From UBA11346 sp038318565 (GTDB lineage Bacteria; Planctomycetota; UBA11346): DNA of 64,000 nucleotides. A model generated the notes under the pieces. It saw only the letters and a program-made list of their open reading frames with translations, was not told the DNA's origin and ran no database searches. This document shows positions 60,163 through 64,000 of the stretch, in pieces; within the stretch, counting starts at the first letter, position 1; each line of letters starts with the position of its first letter. The position numbers were made by a program, and so were the translations under genes. The stretch lies in assembly GCA_038318565.1 (NCBI GenBank), contig JBBQCI010000005.1, positions 18,001 through 82,000 on the forward strand, given 5' to 3'.

Positions 60163-60866
60163 GACTTGCGAGCTGTGGCTTCAGTGCGATCGAGCTCGTG
60201 ATGGTCATTTCGATCATCTCCCTGCTGGCAGCAATCGCGACGCCAGCGGTGCTGCATGCTGCTGGCGTCGCTCGCCTGTCCGGCGCCGCCGACGTCCTCT
60301 TACGCGTCCACCGCGAGGCCCGCCTGTTGGCAATGACGCGCCAACCGGTGCTCGGAAAAACGTACGGCATGGCCATCGTTGCGCCCCCTGGCGACGAGGC
60401 CTATGTCGTCGTGCTGCTCGGAACTACGGCCACCGACATACTCATGGCCGATGACGACGGTGACGGCCAGCCCGACACCGGCGCCGCGGCTCGTCCGCTG
60501 CTGCGCATCTCACTGCCGCGATCTGTCGAGATGCTGGTCGCTCAAGGCTTCGCCGGCACCGCGGTACCGTTCACCGGTACCCTCGTCTGGTTCTACGACT
60601 GGCGAACCGGCGTGCCGCTTGCCTCAGCGGCCGCCACCAACCCGGTGTCGATCGGCACGCGCGGCCACCCCACCGCGCGGGCAACACAAACCTGGACCAG
60701 CGCCTTCGGCCCCAACGACCTACTTGCCTTGGCCCGGCCAGTGGTACCCCCGAGCCCGGTGTGCAGCGAGCTGGCCGTGGTTGCCCGTGGGACCGCGTCG
60801 CCGCGCATACGCGTCGCCATTTACGATCCTGGACTTGGCTGGCGCTCGGAACCAGAGGTACCATGA
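60159..60866 (+). CDS. pseudopilin, GspH-like
   Basis: 235 residues. MRLASCGFSAIELVMVISIISL is the prepilin signal with +5 Glu; Ala replaces the usual Thr-Leu. The following TPAVLHAAGVARLSGAADVLLRVHREARLLAMTRQ matches the GspH/FimT pattern, a helix with Ala/Arg after the membrane part. The C-terminus is a beta domain. ATGA overlaps join it to both neighbours, so the set is translated as a block. It would be a minor subunit at the filament tip. Confidence 0.85.
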   Translation: MRLASCGFSAIELVMVISIISLLAAIATPAVLHAAGVARLSGAADVLLRVHREARLLAMTRQPVLGKTYGMAIVAPPGDEAYVVVLLGTTATDILMADDDGDGQPDTGAAARPLLRISLPRSVEMLVAQGFAGTAVPFTGTLVWFYDWRTGVPLASAAATNPVSIGTRGHPTARATQTWTSAFGPNDLLALARPVVPPSPVCSELAVVARGTASPRIRVAIYDPGLGWRSEPEVP

Positions 60867-62794
60867 GGCTGTTTCATCGCGCCGGCCTGACCCTGTTCGA
60901 GGTCGCCATCAGCATGCTGCTGCTGGCCATCAGCATGCTCGTCGTCCTCGCCGCCATCCCGGTCGGCGTACGCATGCAAGAGCAGGCCCGCCAGCAGGTG
61001 CTGGCCAGCACCCTCGCGCTCAACCTGGTGGAATCGTTCAACAGCCTGCCCAACGCCGATGCGAACATCCACGTGCAGGCTACCAACCCGTGGGAGGTGC
61101 CGCTGGGCAATCGTATAAGTGAACACGATCTGGAGACGCGGCTGCTGGGCATGAACACAGGCGGGTTGCTCCCCATGCCGCTCGTCATCGCCCGTCGCCT
61201 GGAGAGCGACAACGACGAGATCCAGCAGATACTCGCCGATGGCGGCACGCTCTACTATCCCAGTCCCAGACCGCCAACCTTTGGCCGTGCCGAGGACGCC
61301 ACGGTCGGACCTCCCAACGAAATGCAGCGCCTGGTCGTCGGCTTCGCCGGCTACGCGCAGCAGAACAGTATCGGGCATTTTCCGTGGCGGCCCTGGCCGA
61401 TCCGCATGGCCAGCATCGCGCCGCCGTTCGGCCAGCAGGATACCAACACCAGCAGGCAGTTGCTGTGGGAATCCACCGATGCCGACCTGGCCCGCGTGAT
61501 GAAGACGACCTTCTTGACCACGGCCCCACCCGGACCAATCATCCCATACCTAGAATTTCATCATCCCTACCATTCGTTCATCCCGGGCAACTTCAACGCC
61601 GGTGTTGCTGTAACCGATCCCGGCTACCTGGGCGAAGCCGGCTACGAGTGGTACTCGAAAATCGATTCCTATAATGGCTACGATCTGCCCAACCGCGAGC
61701 GCGCCTGGCGCTACCTGGCGTTGGCGGTGTGGTACGCGCGCACCACTGGCCTAGACCCCGCCTGGATTGGCGGTGCTCGTGCCACGGTGGCGATGACCGA
61801 CAGCCTGCTCGACCAGCCGCGCCGCGCGGTGGCCGCCCGCGTGCTGGCCCATGCCGGCATGTGTCTGACGAGGCACCACACCAAGGCGCAATTAGATGCG
61901 GGCGTGATCATCCCCGGTTACGCCTTCCAGAGCCCGCCGGGCGGTGCACTGCCGATCGCCGGCCTCACGACCACCCTGTCCGGCATCGTCGCCTGGTTCG
62001 AGAACGCCAAGGACCTCGCCATGGCCATCCAGGTCAATCGCCCCTACGACTGGGGCATGCCGCGGCCACTCGACCGCACCCTGATGATCGACGTGCCGCT
62101 GCTGCAATGGGACTTGTACGAGAAACTGCCCAGCGGCATTGTCGCGGGCTCTACCGAGCCGGCCAGCCAATGGCGTGTGCTATCGCCCCAGCCGGTGGTC
62201 AACGCCAGTAGCACCAACTGGGTGGTGCCCGCAAGCGTCTTCACTGACGCGGCGGGCGTCACGGCACGCTACAACCTCACTGCCCGCTTCGACGCATCCG
62301 AACGCTGCCGGCAGATCGTCGTCTGGTCGGTTGACTGGCAGTCCTACGCGGATTTCGAGAGTGCGCCCTCGGCACCCCAGGATGCGGCACGCTACCCGCT
62401 TGACCCCTACACAAACTCAGGCCAGAACAGCACCTTCGTCGGCCGCATGCTCTGGGACCCCACCGGCGAAGGGAGCTGGAACAGCTTCCGCAATCCCGAG
62501 AAGTCCCTGTGCTTCGTCGAAGCGCCAGTCTCGGTCGATCCCGGGGCGACGTCTGCCCAGCGCAACGCCTCGACCGGCAAACCGCTGATCGCTGGGAGGG
62601 ACAACCAGTACACTCCGCTCACCGATCTGCCGGACCGCAACCGCAGCGACGTCTACCTCGGCCTCTTCGGCGCCGACCGCAACGGCAACGGCTCCTACGA
62701 TCGCGGTAAACGACCCACCTCGTTGCGCATGAAGGCAGTGGTCGTCGGACGCTTCAATGTCTACGATCCCCGCCTACCTACCCGGATGCGCTGA
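60863..62794 (+). CDS. pseudopilin, GspI-like, unusually large
   Basis: 643 residues, whereas GspI is normally 120-130. MRLFHRAGLTLFEVAISMLLLA has the prepilin signal and the EVAIS/LLLAI pattern of GspI. The other 600 residues are a large exported domain of unknown fold (WPIRMASIAPPFGQQD, YEWYSKIDSYNGYDLPNRER, then VYLGLFGADRNGNGSYDRG, a calcium-loop-like motif). Such giant minor pseudopilins occur in planctomycete-type systems. It is coupled to the previous gene by ATGA, and its TGA is one base before the next ATG. Confidence 0.82.
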   Translation: MRLFHRAGLTLFEVAISMLLLAISMLVVLAAIPVGVRMQEQARQQVLASTLALNLVESFNSLPNADANIHVQATNPWEVPLGNRISEHDLETRLLGMNTGGLLPMPLVIARRLESDNDEIQQILADGGTLYYPSPRPPTFGRAEDATVGPPNEMQRLVVGFAGYAQQNSIGHFPWRPWPIRMASIAPPFGQQDTNTSRQLLWESTDADLARVMKTTFLTTAPPGPIIPYLEFHHPYHSFIPGNFNAGVAVTDPGYLGEAGYEWYSKIDSYNGYDLPNRERAWRYLALAVWYARTTGLDPAWIGGARATVAMTDSLLDQPRRAVAARVLAHAGMCLTRHHTKAQLDAGVIIPGYAFQSPPGGALPIAGLTTTLSGIVAWFENAKDLAMAIQVNRPYDWGMPRPLDRTLMIDVPLLQWDLYEKLPSGIVAGSTEPASQWRVLSPQPVVNASSTNWVVPASVFTDAAGVTARYNLTARFDASERCRQIVVWSVDWQSYADFESAPSAPQDAARYPLDPYTNSGQNSTFVGRMLWDPTGEGSWNSFRNPEKSLCFVEAPVSVDPGATSAQRNASTGKPLIAGRDNQYTPLTDLPDRNRSDVYLGLFGADRNGNGSYDRGKRPTSLRMKAVVVGRFNVYDPRLPTRMR

Positions 62795-62795
62795 T

Positions 62796-64000
62796 ATGCT
62801 CCCGCGCCGCGCCTTCACCCTGCTGGAATTACTGCTGGCCATGGCCATCGGCCTGATCGTCGTCGGCACGGCTTTCTACGCCTTCCGCGCTGCGGTGGCC
62901 AGCATCAGCGCCGCCAATCGGCGCTCTCAAGAAAACGCCATGCTGAGGCAGGGTGTTATCGCGGTGCTGGAAGAGGCGGATTTCTGGACGTTGTACGACG
63001 CCCCGGCAGGTGACCCCTACGATCCCGCCAACGGCCAAGGGCTTCGCCCCGCGTTCGACAACGATGCGCTGCGACGGACAAAGGATGGGGATTGGAGATC
63101 CCATGTCGGTAACACCTCCACCATCCTCGGGCGGCCGTTCACGCCGTTCCGTGACCTGACCGCGGCCGAGGAGTTTTTCGAGCGCCCGCTGCGCTTCTTT
63201 GATCCGGAGATCTCCGCTGGCCTGCTGGCGGGGCGCATTGACGCCACGATTTCACGGCGGGAGTACGACCGTGGCTGGTCGCCAGAGCACTGGTCGGCGG
63301 CCGATCCACGCACCTGGTTTCGCGGCGACATCTCGTTGCAATTCGCGACCGACAACCGCCATGGCCGCTATGGGCTGGCGAGCCACGTGCGCACGCATCC
63401 GCAACTTGGCGATACGACTGGCTTGTACACCCGCGATTTCCTCACCGATGACAACCCGACCGGTACACCAACCGGCGCCTTCGGCTCAGTCGAGACGCGC
63501 CACTCCTGGCGGGATAACCAGATGCTCGGTCTGCGCCACGCCCTGGGCTACTATGGACTGATCGACTACCTGCCTGCCAACACCGTACTACAGACCATGG
63601 GCGGTAGTCTCCCGAAGTATCCCCAGGCCTTCACCGCGACGGCGGGGGTGCTTCCGGCCACCAGTTTCGTTGACCTGGACGACCGCGCCTATCAGGGCTG
63701 GTTGCGGTCTTGGAGGATGCAGACACTTTGGGACGGCTATGGTCTACGCACATGGTTCCCGGGTAACTTCGCGATCGGCGCGCGCATGGACATCAACCAA
63801 GGCGTTGGACTCTATCCCTGGTCGCCCTACGCCGGCCAGTTCGGTGGATACAGCAATCCCAATGTTAACAACGCCCTCCCCGCGGCAGAATTCATCGAAG
63901 GTCTGCGCAACTGGAGTAACGCAGGCGATAAGTTCAACTATAACGGATCAGGCAAGCAAGACTACGCCGAGCTCATGTCGCGGGTCCACCTCTTCCGGCC
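62796..64000 (+). CDS. pseudopilin, GspJ-like, 3' end outside the window
   Basis: At least 401 codons without stop. MLPRRAFTLLELLLAMAIGLI is the prepilin signal with +5 Glu, and AFYAFRAAVASISAANRRSQENAMLRQG-type helix matches GspJ. Family members are about 200 residues, so this one is also enlarged. The exported part has no recognised domain (FWTLYDAPAGDPYDP, then FRGDISLQFATDNRHGRYG). ATG 62796 lies one base after the previous stop. With the G, H and I-like genes it would complete a pseudopilus tip; ATPase, GspD and prepilin peptidase must lie elsewhere. Confidence 0.83.
   Translation, partial: MLPRRAFTLLELLLAMAIGLIVVGTAFYAFRAAVASISAANRRSQENAMLRQGVIAVLEEADFWTLYDAPAGDPYDPANGQGLRPAFDNDALRRTKDGDWRSHVGNTSTILGRPFTPFRDLTAAEEFFERPLRFFDPEISAGLLAGRIDATISRREYDRGWSPEHWSAADPRTWFRGDISLQFATDNRHGRYGLASHVRTHPQLGDTTGLYTRDFLTDDNPTGTPTGAFGSVETRHSWRDNQMLGLRHALGYYGLIDYLPANTVLQTMGGSLPKYPQAFTATAGVLPATSFVDLDDRAYQGWLRSWRMQTLWDGYGLRTWFPGNFAIGARMDINQGVGLYPWSPYAGQFGGYSNPNVNNALPAAEFIEGLRNWSNAGDKFNYNGSGKQDYAELMSRVHLFR

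Overview
The window looks like a chromosomal segment of a GC-rich, Gram-negative-type (diderm) bacterium. A lipid A-type acyltransferase, a beta-barrel outer-membrane protein and several signal peptides support an outer membrane. The style of several proteins suggests the Planctomycetota/PVC group: an ABC-2-like permease beginning NPxLVRRxRQELRxRAF, giant pseudopilins, FHA-cyclase and membrane Ser/Thr kinase signalling proteins, and beta-helix polysaccharide enzymes beside a LacI regulator. This placement is inference; there is no rRNA or marker gene to confirm it. I see no tRNA, rRNA, CRISPR array or intact insertion sequence.

Left part (1-37 kb), mostly housekeeping. It holds a partial unknown gene, hemW, a coupled unknown gene plus FHA-GAF-adenylate cyclase, an RNase H-fold exonuclease, a beta-helix pectate-lyase-like protein, a Ser/Thr kinase and lepA. 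A decayed zinc-peptidase pseudogene follows, then an Ala/Lys-rich 47-residue protein with a strong terminator. The hisC-dxr-nadK operon is joined by GTGA overlaps. A thioesterase lies divergent to a tightly coupled fatty-acid operon: acyl-CoA ligase, thiolase, hydratase/dehydrogenase, acyl-CoA dehydrogenase, and an unusual acyltransferase-alpha/beta-hydrolase fusion. Next is an operon of an NtrC-like regulator lacking the GAFTGA loop, a HExxH/TPR peptidase and an ABC-2-like membrane protein. An outer-membrane protein is divergent to it. recJ, an LpxL-like acyltransferase and a CYTH protein complete this half.

Right part (37-64 kb), accessory. It opens with a broken AraC regulator, a tiny membrane protein and a gene remnant. 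Then come a CAP-like secreted protein, a 2102-residue protein divergent to a 404-residue partner, and a polysaccharide locus. That locus has a 1051-residue beta-helix protein, a LacI regulator, a LamG-pectate-lyase-like protein, a GH31 alpha-xylosidase/glucosidase, a small unknown protein and a GDSL esterase. The last 5.4 kb hold five consecutive coupled pseudopilin genes (G/H/I/J-like), the last running off the edge.

The most interesting signal is a shared 16-bp palindrome (core TGTCrCGwGACA) at 50922, 52155 and 57393. It lies in front of the three polysaccharide transcription units that surround the lacI gene, which defines a likely local LacI regulon that may extend to the pseudopilins. 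Other notable points are five signal peptides that all end in front of Gly-Glu, four in-frame 9- or 12-nt tandem repeats at the 5' ends of genes, and paralogous pectate-lyase-like proteins 45 kb apart.
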